Below, one piece after another: positions 1 to 6,847 of a stretch of DNA of 8,762 nt (positions within the stretch are counted from its first letter, which is position 1; each line of letters begins with the position of its first letter). This DNA comes from Bacillota bacterium. GTDB lineage: Bacteria; Vulcanimicrobiota; JAMDEM01. Location: the NCBI GenBank assembly GCA_023486985.1, contig JAMDEM010000022.1, positions 1-8,762 on the forward strand, in the 5' to 3' direction. The notes under the pieces are model-generated. The model saw only the letters and a program-made list of their open reading frames with translations. It had not been told where the DNA came from and did not search any database. Both the position numbers and the translations under genes were made by a program.

Positions 1-86
1 AAATGCCGCAGTGGTTGAGCGGAGTAGCAGTAATTATTGGAACATATCTGGCAGTTAATGCTTTTAAGTTAAGAGGAGGCGGGTAA
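1..86 (+). CDS. C-terminal end of an integral membrane protein (possibly EamA/DMT-type transporter), partial
   Basis: Only the last 27 codons lie in the window, read in the frame that starts at base 3 and stops with TAA at 84-86. The residues (PQWLSGVAVIIGTYLAVNAF, then a basic, glycine-rich tail) form one hydrophobic helix followed by a short positive end. This is what one expects of a final transmembrane segment with a cytoplasmic tail. The W-x-G-x-x-x-I-I-G-T-Y-L spacing resembles the last helix of EamA/DMT-family permeases, but the fragment is too short to be sure. The next gene begins inside its stop codon (TAATG), so the two are probably cotranscribed. The ATG at base 3 is likely an internal methionine, since a stand-alone 27-residue peptide is possible but less likely. 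Confidence 0.6.
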   Translation, partial: MPQWLSGVAVIIGTYLAVNAFKLRGGG

Positions 87-331
87 TGGAAGAAATAAAA
101 ATAGCCACTCTTGAAAATGAAATTGAAGCGCAATTAATGGACTCCATTCTAACGGAACAAAATATTCCCCATCTGGTGAGGTCTTATCAGGATTCTGCTT
201 ACCCCGGCGTTTACCAAAGCGGCATTTACCAGCTTGAGAACGCCTGGGGATGCGTTTATGCATCTTTGGAGCACGGCGATGAAATAAAAGAAATCCTTGC
301 CGATTTGAGGAAGGATAAAGATCAGACTTGA
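86..331 (+). CDS. DUF2007-like small protein (putative signal-transducing domain)
   Basis: An 81-residue acidic soluble protein without signal peptide or membrane helix. The pattern (a first beta strand, then NEIEAQLMDSILTEQNIPHLVRSY, shown here as residues 11-20 and 21-34, an aromatic/glycine loop, then WGCVYA and a closing EIKEILADL helix) matches the DUF2007 family. Proteins of that family are small alpha/beta domains, about 70-80 residues long, of unknown biochemical role. The start ATG overlaps the preceding stop codon, and AAGAGGAGG at 71-79 gives a good ribosome-binding site. Its stop (329-331) lies within the -35 box of the next transcription unit. The family assignment comes from motif memory and not a search, and nothing in the sequence shows what it binds. 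Confidence 0.7.
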   Translation: MEEIKIATLENEIEAQLMDSILTEQNIPHLVRSYQDSAYPGVYQSGIYQLENAWGCVYASLEHGDEIKEILADLRKDKDQT

Positions 332-357
332 CAAAAGAATCAGCTGCATGGTAAATT
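328..357 (+). promoter_or_regulatory. Predicted sigma-70-type promoter of the MNT-HEPN pair
   Basis: A perfect -35 box TTGACA lies at 328-333, overlapping the stop codon of the upstream gene. A -10-like TAAATT lies at 352-357 with an 18-base spacer, and GTAAAT at 351-356 with a 17-base spacer is the alternative. Transcription would start near 364, leaving a leader of only about 16 bases. No Shine-Dalgarno sequence precedes the ATG at 380, so translation may be nearly leaderless. The -10 region sits inside the inverted repeat described in the next entry, which is the arrangement expected for repression by the encoded DNA-binding protein. Confidence 0.5.
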
Positions 358-376
358 ATTACCATAAACATGGTAA
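348..376. promoter_or_regulatory. Candidate operator: three ATGGTAA half-sites in alternating orientation
   Basis: ATGGTAA occurs at 348-354, its exact reverse complement TTACCAT at 359-365, and ATGGTAA again at 370-376. Both spacers are 4 bases, so successive half-sites repeat every 11 bases, about one helical turn. Sites 1+2 and sites 2+3 each form a perfect 7-bp inverted repeat. The array covers the predicted -10 box and start point and ends 3 bases before the ATG at 380. The encoded protein has an N-terminal helix-turn-helix, so autoregulation is the simplest reading. That is an inference and is not shown by the sequence alone. Confidence 0.55.
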
Positions 377-379
377 TAA

Positions 380-928
380 ATGATGATAACATTTCGATCA
401 AAAATCACAATTAAAGTTTTGGACTACTTCTTTCTAAATCCGGAAACAAGTCATTATGTAAATGAACTTGCGAGGCTCCTGGATTTGGATCTCAAAAATC
501 TCCATCGAAAGCTTCAAGAACTTGAAAAAGAAGGAATACTCAAAAGTGAATTCCGCGGCAAGGAACGATATTTTTTTCTTAACAAAAGCTATCCCATTCT
601 GGACAGTTATAAAGATATATTTTTAAAAACTGTGGGGGTCGAGGGGAAAATTAAAGAAATTTTACACAAAGTTCCGGGGATAAGCAAAGCATTTATATTT
701 GGCTCTTACGCAGAAAACACTATGGATGCAGATAGCGATATAGATCTTTTAATGGTGGGCAAACATTCTGTTATAGACTTGCAGAAAAAGATAAATAAAC
801 TTCAGAAAGAGATCGGCAGAGAGATTAACATTATTAATTATGATGCAGAGGATTTCAAAAAAAAGCAAAAAACAGGGGACGCTTTTTTAAAGAAGATATT
901 TTCTAAAAAGCTGATAGAATTAAAATGA
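380..928 (+). CDS. HTH-nucleotidyltransferase fusion protein (MNT-type antitoxin of an MNT-HEPN module)
   Basis: A 182-residue protein with two domains. Residues about 10-66 form a winged helix-turn-helix of the ArsR/MarR kind (VNELARLL, then a recognition helix with LKNLHRKLQELEKEGIL, and a wing with basic residues around 59-65). Residues about 100-180 are a minimal nucleotidyltransferase domain with the signature GS-x10-DxD: G108, S109, D120 and D122. MNT proteins of this class pair with HEPN proteins. In the studied HepT/MntA system MntA adenylylates the HEPN toxin and so neutralises it. Both metal-binding aspartates are present, so activity is plausible. The stop overlaps the ATG of the HEPN reading frame (ATGA), which implies translational coupling. 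ATG at 380 is followed directly by a second ATG at 383, and neither has a clear Shine-Dalgarno. The fused HTH distinguishes it from minimal MntA proteins and fits the operator just upstream. I am sure of the domains but less sure that it works as an antitoxin. Confidence 0.82.
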   Translation: MMITFRSKITIKVLDYFFLNPETSHYVNELARLLDLDLKNLHRKLQELEKEGILKSEFRGKERYFFLNKSYPILDSYKDIFLKTVGVEGKIKEILHKVPGISKAFIFGSYAENTMDADSDIDLLMVGKHSVIDLQKKINKLQKEIGREINIINYDAEDFKKKQKTGDAFLKKIFSKKLIELK

Positions 929-1318
929 TAAACTTTGACGATGGTTATTTCCAGCGGATTAATTTCAAAGACGATCAGATCACCCAGTTCTACCTGTCTG
1001 CCAAAAGAGATCTGGACATTGCCAGGGGTCTGATGTTGATGAAGTAATATTCAAATTTGCATATGATGCGTTGATAAAATTAGGGATTGCTTTAATCGCA
1101 AAATATGGTTACAGGGTTCGCAGCAAAACAGGCCATCATGTGAAGATAATTGATAAATTAAGTCAGATATCAGGCAATGAAGACATTGAAATTATAGCTA
1201 ACCGAATGCGCCAAAGCCGCAATCTGGATTTGTATGACGGGAATTTAACCATAACCGCAAAGATGCTGTAGAATATTTGGAATTTGTAGAGGAGTTATTT
1301 AATAAAACAAATATTTGA
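925..1318 (+). pseudogene. HEPN-domain protein (MNT partner), interrupted by two frameshifts
   Basis: Three overlapping frames together give one HEPN-like protein. Frame one (from ATG 925) reads to IAR and then hits TAA at 1045-1047. Continuity resumes in another frame from about 1029 (SDVDEVIFKFAYDALIKLG) and runs to TAG at 1269-1271. A third frame continues with KDAVEYLEFVEELF to TGA at 1316-1318. Adding one G to the GGGG run at 1025-1028 and one A to the AAA run at 1259-1261 restores a single frame of 131 residues, a normal HEPN length. The rebuilt protein is helical and has R66-x4-H71 (RSKTGHH), compatible with the HEPN R-x4-6-H RNase motif, and RNLDLY at 99-104 near the C terminus, where HepT proteins have RN-x3-H-x-Y. 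Which of these, if either, is catalytic cannot be settled by eye. Either the gene is dead or both shifts are homopolymer errors in the assembly. Confidence 0.75.
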
Positions 1319-1341
1319 ATAAACGAACGAAGGAAAATATA

Positions 1342-1379
1342 GTTTGTCGCATTCCTCCTGGGCGTTAATAATGACAAAC
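1342..1379. promoter_or_regulatory. Possible promoter/operator ahead of the efflux operon
   Basis: The 148 bases between the HEPN remnant and the adaptor gene contain no convincing gene. GTTTGTC (1342-1348) and its exact complement GACAAAC (1373-1379) form a 7-bp inverted repeat with centres about 31 bases, or three helical turns, apart. Between them lies a weak promoter candidate: TTGTCG (1344-1349), 16-base spacer, TAATAA (1366-1371). An inverted repeat bracketing a promoter is typical of repressor control, and ybhGFSR-type pumps are often under TetR-family regulators, but no regulator gene is present here. Chance is a real alternative for a 7-bp repeat. Confidence 0.3.
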
Positions 1380-1466
1380 AGAAAGGATTTACCTGCCATG
1401 AAATAGAAATCAGGTTCCATAATTCACCCTTCAATGCAGCATATTTAATGGAATTGGGGGTTTGCC

Positions 1467-2711
1467 GTGCAGGAAGTAATTTACAGGAGAGCCTTGTTTT
1501 TAATGATAGCTCTTCTTTTTTTTCTTCCTCTTTCAGGATGCGGTAATGGCAAGGTCACACATCTTGATGCAACCGGAACCATTGAAGCCACTGAATATGA
1601 TTTAAGTGCAAAAGTGACAGGCAAAGTTTTAACAATCCCTGAAGAAGGCACTAAAGTTAAGAAAAACGATTTTTGCATCATACTTGAAAATAAAGAGATT
1701 GAGGCAAATCTTCGTGCCGCAGAGTCTGCCCTGGCGGCGGCTGAAAAGCGGCTTCCCCAGACTGTAAACCGTTCGGTTTATACCGAGAAGCAAACTACAA
1801 GCTCGATTGATGCCGCAAAAGCAGTTACCGATTCATCCCTCAGCCGCTACCAGCAGGCAAAGACTGCTTATGATCTTCAGATTCAGCAGACTGAAAGCCA
1901 GATAAAACAGGCAAAGGCATTCTATGAAAGCAGCAAGGCGGCTCTTCTGCAGGCTGAATCTATACTGCTGAAGACTTCCAACGATTATAAAAGAGCAACG
2001 GAGCTTTATAAACAGGGCTTTATATCAGCCCAGAGTCTTGATGCGGCAAGAAATGCTTATGAGTCTTCAGTTGCCCAGAAGAGGATTGCATCTGAAAATA
2101 TAAAGCAGGCAAAAGCGGCTTATGATTTAGCCATAGCAGCAAAAGCTCAAATTGAAATAAAGCAGAAGGAACTGATGGCGGCAAAGGGATCTCTTGATCA
2201 GGCAAATGCAAACTTATCGGGCGCACAATCGGGAAAAATTCAGGTAGCAGTGAGCCGGCAGGAAATTTATGTTGCAAAGGCTCAGTTAAAGCAGGCAAAG
2301 GCTTCAAGGGATTATGCAGCCGAGCAGGTGCGGGATTTAAAGGTAAACTCACCGGTGGATGGCTGGGTAACAAGAAAGATGTTTGAGATAGGCGAGCTTG
2401 TGCCCGCGGGAACTTTCATGATAACAGTTGCCGATCTTGACCAGGTGTGGATTTATGTTTATATTCCCGAAAAAGAGCTTGGATTTGTAAAGATTAACGA
2501 AAAAGCTGAAATAACAGTTGATACTTTTCCCGATGAAGTTTTCCAGGGAACCGTTGCATATATTTCTCCTGAAGCAGAGTTCACTCCCAAAAATATTCAG
2601 ACAAAGGAAGACAGGGTAACCCTGACCTTTAAAGTTAAAGTGCTTGTGCAGAATAAGGAGCAGAAGTTAAAACCCGGGATGCCTGCTGATGTGAAAATCT
2701 TTGTGCAATAA
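1467..2711 (+). CDS. HlyD-family membrane-fusion (periplasmic adaptor) lipoprotein, YbhG/YhiI-like
   Basis: A 414-residue adaptor expected to connect the inner-membrane ABC exporter to an outer-membrane channel. Residues 1-24 form a lipoprotein signal (R7 R8, a hydrophobic core, then lipobox L22-S-G-C25), with C25 as the lipidated residue. Position +2 is Gly, so the E. coli aspartate retention signal is absent. Residues about 36-75 are the first half of the biotinyl-lipoyl domain, 76-288 a very long Ala/Gln/Lys-rich coiled-coil hairpin, and 290-325 the second lipoyl half. Residues 326-414 are the beta-barrel and membrane-proximal part, with the family-typical segments around ISPEAEFTPKNIQTKEDRV and LKPGMPADV. 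GTG 1467 was chosen because it supplies the basic n-region of the signal and follows GGGGG at 1456-1460. The ATG at 1503 would leave only 12 residues before the cysteine. The stop overlaps the next ATG (TAATG). Role and topology are well supported, but the substrate is unknown. Confidence 0.9.
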   Translation: MQEVIYRRALFLMIALLFFLPLSGCGNGKVTHLDATGTIEATEYDLSAKVTGKVLTIPEEGTKVKKNDFCIILENKEIEANLRAAESALAAAEKRLPQTVNRSVYTEKQTTSSIDAAKAVTDSSLSRYQQAKTAYDLQIQQTESQIKQAKAFYESSKAALLQAESILLKTSNDYKRATELYKQGFISAQSLDAARNAYESSVAQKRIASENIKQAKAAYDLAIAAKAQIEIKQKELMAAKGSLDQANANLSGAQSGKIQVAVSRQEIYVAKAQLKQAKASRDYAAEQVRDLKVNSPVDGWVTRKMFEIGELVPAGTFMITVADLDQVWIYVYIPEKELGFVKINEKAEITVDTFPDEVFQGTVAYISPEAEFTPKNIQTKEDRVTLTFKVKVLVQNKEQKLKPGMPADVKIFVQ

Positions 2712-3643
2712 TGAGCGATATTATAATTAATATAAAAGATCTTACCCACCTGTACGGGAAAAAAATTGCCGCCCTGGATAATCTTAATCTTTCGATACCA
2801 AAGGGTGAAATCTTCGGCATTATCGGCCCGGACGGCGCGGGAAAGACAACCCTTCTTAGAATAATCTCCACGGTTATGACGCCTACCCGGGGTGATGTAA
2901 AAGTTTTTGGAGCAGATACCGCAAAGGAAGGGGAAAAATTAAAGCAAAGAATCGGATATCTCTCGCAAAGATTTTCTCTTTATGGAGATCTTACCGTAAG
3001 GGAAAATCTTGATTTTTACTCAGAACTTTTCAATGTGCCTGTGGATGAAAAAGAAGAAAGAATAGTCAGGCAGCTTCGGTTTACCAATCTTGAACCATTT
3101 TCCGGCAGGCTTGCCGAATATCTCTCGGGCGGCATGAAGCAGAAACTTGCCCTTGCCGCAACTATCATTCACACGCCGGACCTTGTAATACTTGATGAAC
3201 CTACAACAGGGGTAGATGCCCTCACCAGGAGAGAATTCTGGAAGATACTTTATGATATTAATCTTCGGGGCATAACAATTGTTATTGCAACTCCTTACAT
3301 GGATGAAGCAGACAGGTGCCACAGGGTGGGTTTTCTTTATAACGGGAAACTGAAAGCTTGTGATACGCCGGCGAATTTGATTGACAGCATGAAGATGCAG
3401 ATGATTGAACTTGTCTGCCGGCCGATAAGAAAGGCATTTGAAATTTTAAAAGAAAGGCTTGGGGAAAGAGTAATTCTCTTTGGTGACACAGTTCATATTC
3501 TTGCCGAAAATGCTGAGAGCCTGATGGTGCAGGTAAAAGAGGAATTAAAAGATATTGAAGTTATCTCCATCCATATAATAAAGCCCACACTGGAAGATCT
3601 TTTTGTAAGCCTCATGGAAAAGGAGAAAGCAAGTGCCCGGTAA
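2711..3643 (+). CDS. ABC transporter ATPase A (matches N-terminal half of YbhF), H-loop histidine missing
   Basis: A 310-residue cytoplasmic nucleotide-binding subunit of the DrrA/CcmA type. It has Walker A GPDGAGKTT (39-47), Q-loop Q86, signature LSGGMKQK (138-145), Walker B LVILDEP (158-164, D162 and E163) and D-loop GVD (167-169). The usual H-loop histidine is replaced by proline: IATPYMDEA places P195 where the partner ATPase has T-H-Y. The C-terminal extension (about 220-310) ends with the PTLEDLFVSLM motif common in ABC-2 drug and polymer exporters. It overlaps the adaptor stop by one base and the next ATPase by 11 bases, so coupled translation is likely. The best reading is that it forms a heterodimer with ATPase B and couples ATP hydrolysis to the two permeases. 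In E. coli the equivalent two domains are fused in YbhF. The substrate cannot be told from this subunit. Confidence 0.92.
   Translation: MSDIIINIKDLTHLYGKKIAALDNLNLSIPKGEIFGIIGPDGAGKTTLLRIISTVMTPTRGDVKVFGADTAKEGEKLKQRIGYLSQRFSLYGDLTVRENLDFYSELFNVPVDEKEERIVRQLRFTNLEPFSGRLAEYLSGGMKQKLALAATIIHTPDLVILDEPTTGVDALTRREFWKILYDINLRGITIVIATPYMDEADRCHRVGFLYNGKLKACDTPANLIDSMKMQMIELVCRPIRKAFEILKERLGERVILFGDTVHILAENAESLMVQVKEELKDIEVISIHIIKPTLEDLFVSLMEKEKASAR
3618..3625 (+). promoter_or_regulatory. Ribosome-binding site fixing the GTG start of ATPase B
   Basis: AAAAGGAG ends 7 bases before GTG 3633 and lies inside the coding end of ATPase A. It supports a GTG start that overlaps the upstream gene by 11 bases rather than a start further downstream, where ATPase core residues would be lost. 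Confidence 0.65.
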
Positions 3644-4562
3644 CGAATTTGCCATAGATGTTCTTAACTTAAGCCGGAAGTTTGGCAATTTCTGGGCAGT
3701 TAAGGATATCAGCTTTAAAGTTAAGTCTGGTGAAGTTTTTGGATTTTTAGGACCGAACGGCTCGGGAAAAACGACAACTATAAAAATGTTATGCGGGCTT
3801 CTTGACCCCACTGAAGGCACGGCAAACGTTGTCGGATATGATGTTAAAAAGGATCCTGAAAAAATAAAAAAAAGCATCGGATATATGTCTCAAAAATTCA
3901 GCCTCTATGATGATCTTACCGTCAAAGAGAATCTTAATTTTTTTGCGGGTGTTTACGGCATTGCCAATCACCAAAGGGCGGAAAGAATCAAAGAAATGGT
4001 AGAGATGGCTGGTTTGAGGGGAAGAGAAGATGCTCTCGCCAAAAATCTTTCGGGCGGTTGGAAACAGAGGCTTTCTCTCGGCGCCGCCATTCTTCACAAA
4101 CCGCCTCTTCTTTTTCTTGATGAGCCAACGGGCGGCGTTGACCCCATATCCCGGAGGCAGTTCTGGGATATAATTTATGAACTTTCAAAAGGCGGGACAA
4201 CAATTCTTGTCACCACGCACTATATGGATGAAGCCGAACACTGCGGCACTATCGGCTTGATGCATGAAGGGCATTTAATCGCCTTTGGCTCCCCGCAAGA
4301 ACTGAGAGACGCTTTTAAGAAAGAAAGACTTTTTGAAGTCAAAGTTTCTTATTTTGAAAGAGCCGTTGATAAATTTGAAAAAGAAAAATGGGTGAAGGAG
4401 GCAACGCTTTTTGGAAGGTCAATTCACATTAGAACAGGTGATGAATTTTACCCTGAAGCGATTGTAAAACTTGCAAAAGAGGCAGGCCTTGAAATTGTTG
4501 AGATAAGGGAGATTCTGCCGTCCCTTGAAGACATATTTGTTGCCATGATTAGCAAAGGCTGA
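3633..4562 (+). CDS. ABC transporter ATPase B (matches C-terminal half of YbhF), complete catalytic motifs
   Basis: A 309-residue nucleotide-binding subunit with every canonical motif: Walker A GPNGSGKTT (40-48), Q87 in the Q-loop, signature LSGGWKQR (139-146), Walker B LLFLDEP (159-165, D163 and E164), D-loop GVD (168-170) and H-loop H196 in TTHYMDEA. The C-terminal domain closes with PSLEDIFVAM, the same style of ending as ATPase A. Sequence similarity to ATPase A runs along the whole length (for example the MSQKFSLYDDLTV region), so the two genes are paralogues. It starts within ATPase A, and its stop is one base before the next gene. Inference: in an A-B heterodimer this subunit supplies the intact H-loop and A supplies the altered one, giving an asymmetric motor. 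A homodimer of B working with the permeases is the alternative. Confidence 0.92.
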   Translation: MPGNEFAIDVLNLSRKFGNFWAVKDISFKVKSGEVFGFLGPNGSGKTTTIKMLCGLLDPTEGTANVVGYDVKKDPEKIKKSIGYMSQKFSLYDDLTVKENLNFFAGVYGIANHQRAERIKEMVEMAGLRGREDALAKNLSGGWKQRLSLGAAILHKPPLLFLDEPTGGVDPISRRQFWDIIYELSKGGTTILVTTHYMDEAEHCGTIGLMHEGHLIAFGSPQELRDAFKKERLFEVKVSYFERAVDKFEKEKWVKEATLFGRSIHIRTGDEFYPEAIVKLAKEAGLEIVEIREILPSLEDIFVAMISKG

Positions 4563-4563
4563 A

Positions 4564-5700
4564 ATGAATATCAGAAGATTTAAAGCCATACTTAAAAAAG
4601 AATTTTTCCAGATAAAAAGAGATCCGAGAGCCGTCATGCTGGTTCTCATTCAGCCTCTTATATTTATTGTCCTGTTCGGCTATGGGATTTCATTCGATGT
4701 AAAACACATCACCACCGCCGTTTTTGCCGTAAAACCTGATTTTTATTCAAGAGACATAGAAAGAACTCTTCAGTCATCAGGATACTTTGATGTTATATAT
4801 CATCCTTCAGGTTACAGTGAAGTGAAGGATATCATGGACAGGGGGAAGATAAAAGTTGCCATTGTTCTTGGAGCGGACTTTTCCAAAGACCTCTTAAAAG
4901 GAAAGAAAGCCCAGGTTCAAATAATCCTTGACGGCTCTGATGCAAACACCGCATCGGTGGTAAGCGGGTATCTGAATATTATCCTGCAAAATTATTCCCT
5001 TAATGTTTTTTCATCAAAAATGTCTGCCATGGGAATAAAAGATTCCTCCAATATAATGGGACTGGATACAAGAAGCAGGGTGCGGTATAATCCCGAACTT
5101 AAAAGCTCATATTTTATTGTTCCGGGATTAATCGGCGTTACTTTGATGATTATAACAGCCCTTACTCCTGCCATGGCTATTATCAGGGAGAGGGAAACAG
5201 GCACAATTGAGTCTTTAATTGTCTCCCCCGTAAGGCCTGCGGAACTGATACTGGGTAAAGTTGTGCCTTATGCCTTAATCGGCTGTGTAAATGTCCTTAT
5301 CGTGATAGCCGCAGCGCTTCTTATATTTCACGTACCCCTGCGAGGAAATTTTTTACTCCTTATATTTCTTTCTTTCATGTATATCCTCACGCCCCTTTCA
5401 ATGGGTATGTTTATCTCAACAATAGCTGAATCGCAGCAGACTGCGGCAAGCATGGCTTTCTTGAGCACCAATCTGCCGGCTTTTCTTCTTTCGGGCTTTG
5501 CTTTTCCCATAGAAAGCATGCCAGCGGCTTTGCAGGTAATAACATATCTTGTTCCGGCAAGGTTTTTCCTTGTTATTGTAAGAAGCATTTTCCTGAAAGG
5601 CACCGGATTTGAACTTCTTATTCAGCCCACCTTATATCTGGCTGTTTTTGCTTCAGCGTTTCTTTTCTTGAGCGTTATGAGATTCAGGAAAGGTCTGTAA
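4564..5700 (+). CDS. ABC-2 type transporter permease 1 (YbhS/YbhR-like)
   Basis: A 378-residue inner-membrane protein with the ABC-2 plan. Residues 1-22 are a basic cytoplasmic amphipathic segment (KKEFFQIKRDPRAV), TM1 spans about 24-42, and a large extracytoplasmic domain spans about 43-180. Five more helices follow near 184-206, 230-256, 263-285, 296-314 and 352-372. The cytoplasmic coupling segment RERETGTIESLIVSP (208-222) and the PARFFLVIVRSIFLKG segment before the last helix are typical of this family. The ectodomain carries DGSDANTASVVSGYL (123-137), a pattern shared with permease 2. The gene follows ATPase B after one base, with a modest AAAGG site at 4553-4557. It would dimerise with permease 2 to form the translocation path. 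In the E. coli operon the corresponding pair is YbhS-YbhR. The evidence is strong for type and absent for substrate. Confidence 0.9.
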   Translation: MNIRRFKAILKKEFFQIKRDPRAVMLVLIQPLIFIVLFGYGISFDVKHITTAVFAVKPDFYSRDIERTLQSSGYFDVIYHPSGYSEVKDIMDRGKIKVAIVLGADFSKDLLKGKKAQVQIILDGSDANTASVVSGYLNIILQNYSLNVFSSKMSAMGIKDSSNIMGLDTRSRVRYNPELKSSYFIVPGLIGVTLMIITALTPAMAIIRERETGTIESLIVSPVRPAELILGKVVPYALIGCVNVLIVIAAALLIFHVPLRGNFLLLIFLSFMYILTPLSMGMFISTIAESQQTAASMAFLSTNLPAFLLSGFAFPIESMPAALQVITYLVPARFFLVIVRSIFLKGTGFELLIQPTLYLAVFASAFLFLSVMRFRKGL

Positions 5701-5701
5701 A

Positions 5702-6829
5702 ATGGAAAGAATAAGACAGATGGTGATAAAAGAAATTTTACAGATTATCAGGGACAAAAGAATGCTTCCCCTTCTTTTTATAGCGCCGATGATTCAGCTA
5801 ATCCTCTTCGGCTATGCCGCAACTTTTGATATAAAAAATGTTCACATGGCAGTTGTGGATGACGACAAAAGCCTTGCAAGCAGGAAAATAAGAGAGCTTT
5901 TTACCGGCTCAGCTTATTTTATTATCCCGGAAGAGGTAAATTCGGAAAAAGAAGCCATGAGGCTTATGGCCGGCGGAGTTATCAAGCTTTATATAAGAAT
6001 CCCGGTGGACTTCAGCAAAGATATTAAGAAGAGAATCCCGGCGCAGGTACAGGTTATCTTTGACGGCTCTGACTCCAACAGTGCCAATGTGATAAGGGGT
6101 TATGTGGAAAAAATTCTTTTTGATGAATCCTTCAGGATAACTTTTAAAAGGATTCAGGATATGGGAATAAATCCAAAAATCATGGGCGGCATAGATACAA
6201 GGCTGAGAGTCTGGTTTAATCCTGAATTAAAAAGCGTTAATTTTATGGTGCCGGGAATGATTGCCATGATTCTTCTTACCATGACTTCTATGTTTACTGC
6301 AATGACGATAGTTAAAGAAAGGGAGCTCGGCACCCTGGAGCATCTGATGGTAACTCCCATGACTTCGTTTGAGCTTATTTTAGGAAAGATACTGCCGTGG
6401 GTTATAATAGGTTTTGTCGAAGCTCTGCTTGTTATAGCGGTAGGAGTTTTCTGGTTTAAGGTTGCCATAAAGGGAAGTATTTTGTTGCTGTTTTTTTTCT
6501 CCGGGTTCTTTTTGCTCAGTACCTTCAGTCTCGGACTTTTTATCTCCACCGTATCAAAGACCCAGCAGCAGGCAATGATAACCAATATATTTTTCATGTT
6601 TCCCAATGTCATTCTTTCAGGATTCATGTTTCCCGTTGAGAATATGCCTCCCCTTATGCAGTATTTAAGTTATATTATTCCGCTCAGGTATTACCTTGTA
6701 ATTGTAAGGGGCATCTTTTTAAAAGGTGTTGGACCATCGGCTTTATGGGACAATGTCATCCCGCTGATAATTTTTGGCGTTGTTATGATTACGTTGAGTG
6801 TATTGAGATTCAGGAAGAAACTTGAGTAA
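5702..6829 (+). CDS. ABC-2 type transporter permease 2 (YbhR/YbhS-like)
   Basis: A 375-residue paralogue of permease 1 with the same topology. TM1 is about residues 22-40, the extracytoplasmic domain about 42-178, and further helices lie near 182-204, 228-252, 258-282, 292-311 and 350-368. Shared markers include DGSDSNSANVIRGYV (121-135), KERELGTLEHLMVTP (205-219) and the PLRYYLVIVRGIFLKG segment (327-342). Both permeases end with a similar short basic tail (RFRK). The gene begins one base after permease 1, with AGGAAAGG at 5686-5693 as a ribosome-binding site. The shared architecture indicates an old tandem duplication, followed by divergence into a heteromeric membrane pair matching the heteromeric ATPase pair. 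Such systems are annotated as multidrug or unknown-solute exporters, and I see nothing that narrows the cargo. Confidence 0.9.
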   Translation: MERIRQMVIKEILQIIRDKRMLPLLFIAPMIQLILFGYAATFDIKNVHMAVVDDDKSLASRKIRELFTGSAYFIIPEEVNSEKEAMRLMAGGVIKLYIRIPVDFSKDIKKRIPAQVQVIFDGSDSNSANVIRGYVEKILFDESFRITFKRIQDMGINPKIMGGIDTRLRVWFNPELKSVNFMVPGMIAMILLTMTSMFTAMTIVKERELGTLEHLMVTPMTSFELILGKILPWVIIGFVEALLVIAVGVFWFKVAIKGSILLLFFFSGFFLLSTFSLGLFISTVSKTQQQAMITNIFFMFPNVILSGFMFPVENMPPLMQYLSYIIPLRYYLVIVRGIFLKGVGPSALWDNVIPLIIFGVVMITLSVLRFRKKLE

Positions 6830-6847
6830 GCAAGGAGGAGCGAATCT

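Noticed and set aside
1025..1261. Programmed ribosomal frameshifting at the two breaks of the HEPN gene
   Set aside because: Neither site has a recognisable slippery heptamer with a downstream stem-loop, and two programmed shifts in one short gene would be extraordinary.
1071..1271. A stand-alone 66-residue gene starting at TTG
   Set aside because: It is the middle part of the HEPN protein; sequence upstream of the TTG in the same frame continues the domain, and there is no ribosome-binding site.
1343..1466. An open + strand frame running into the adaptor gene's first codons in another frame
   Set aside because: It has no start codon with a ribosome-binding site, and I recognise no protein family in its translation.
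6154..6627. 157-residue minus-strand frame inside permease 2
   Set aside because: It is the antisense shadow of a membrane protein gene that is clearly coding on the + strand.
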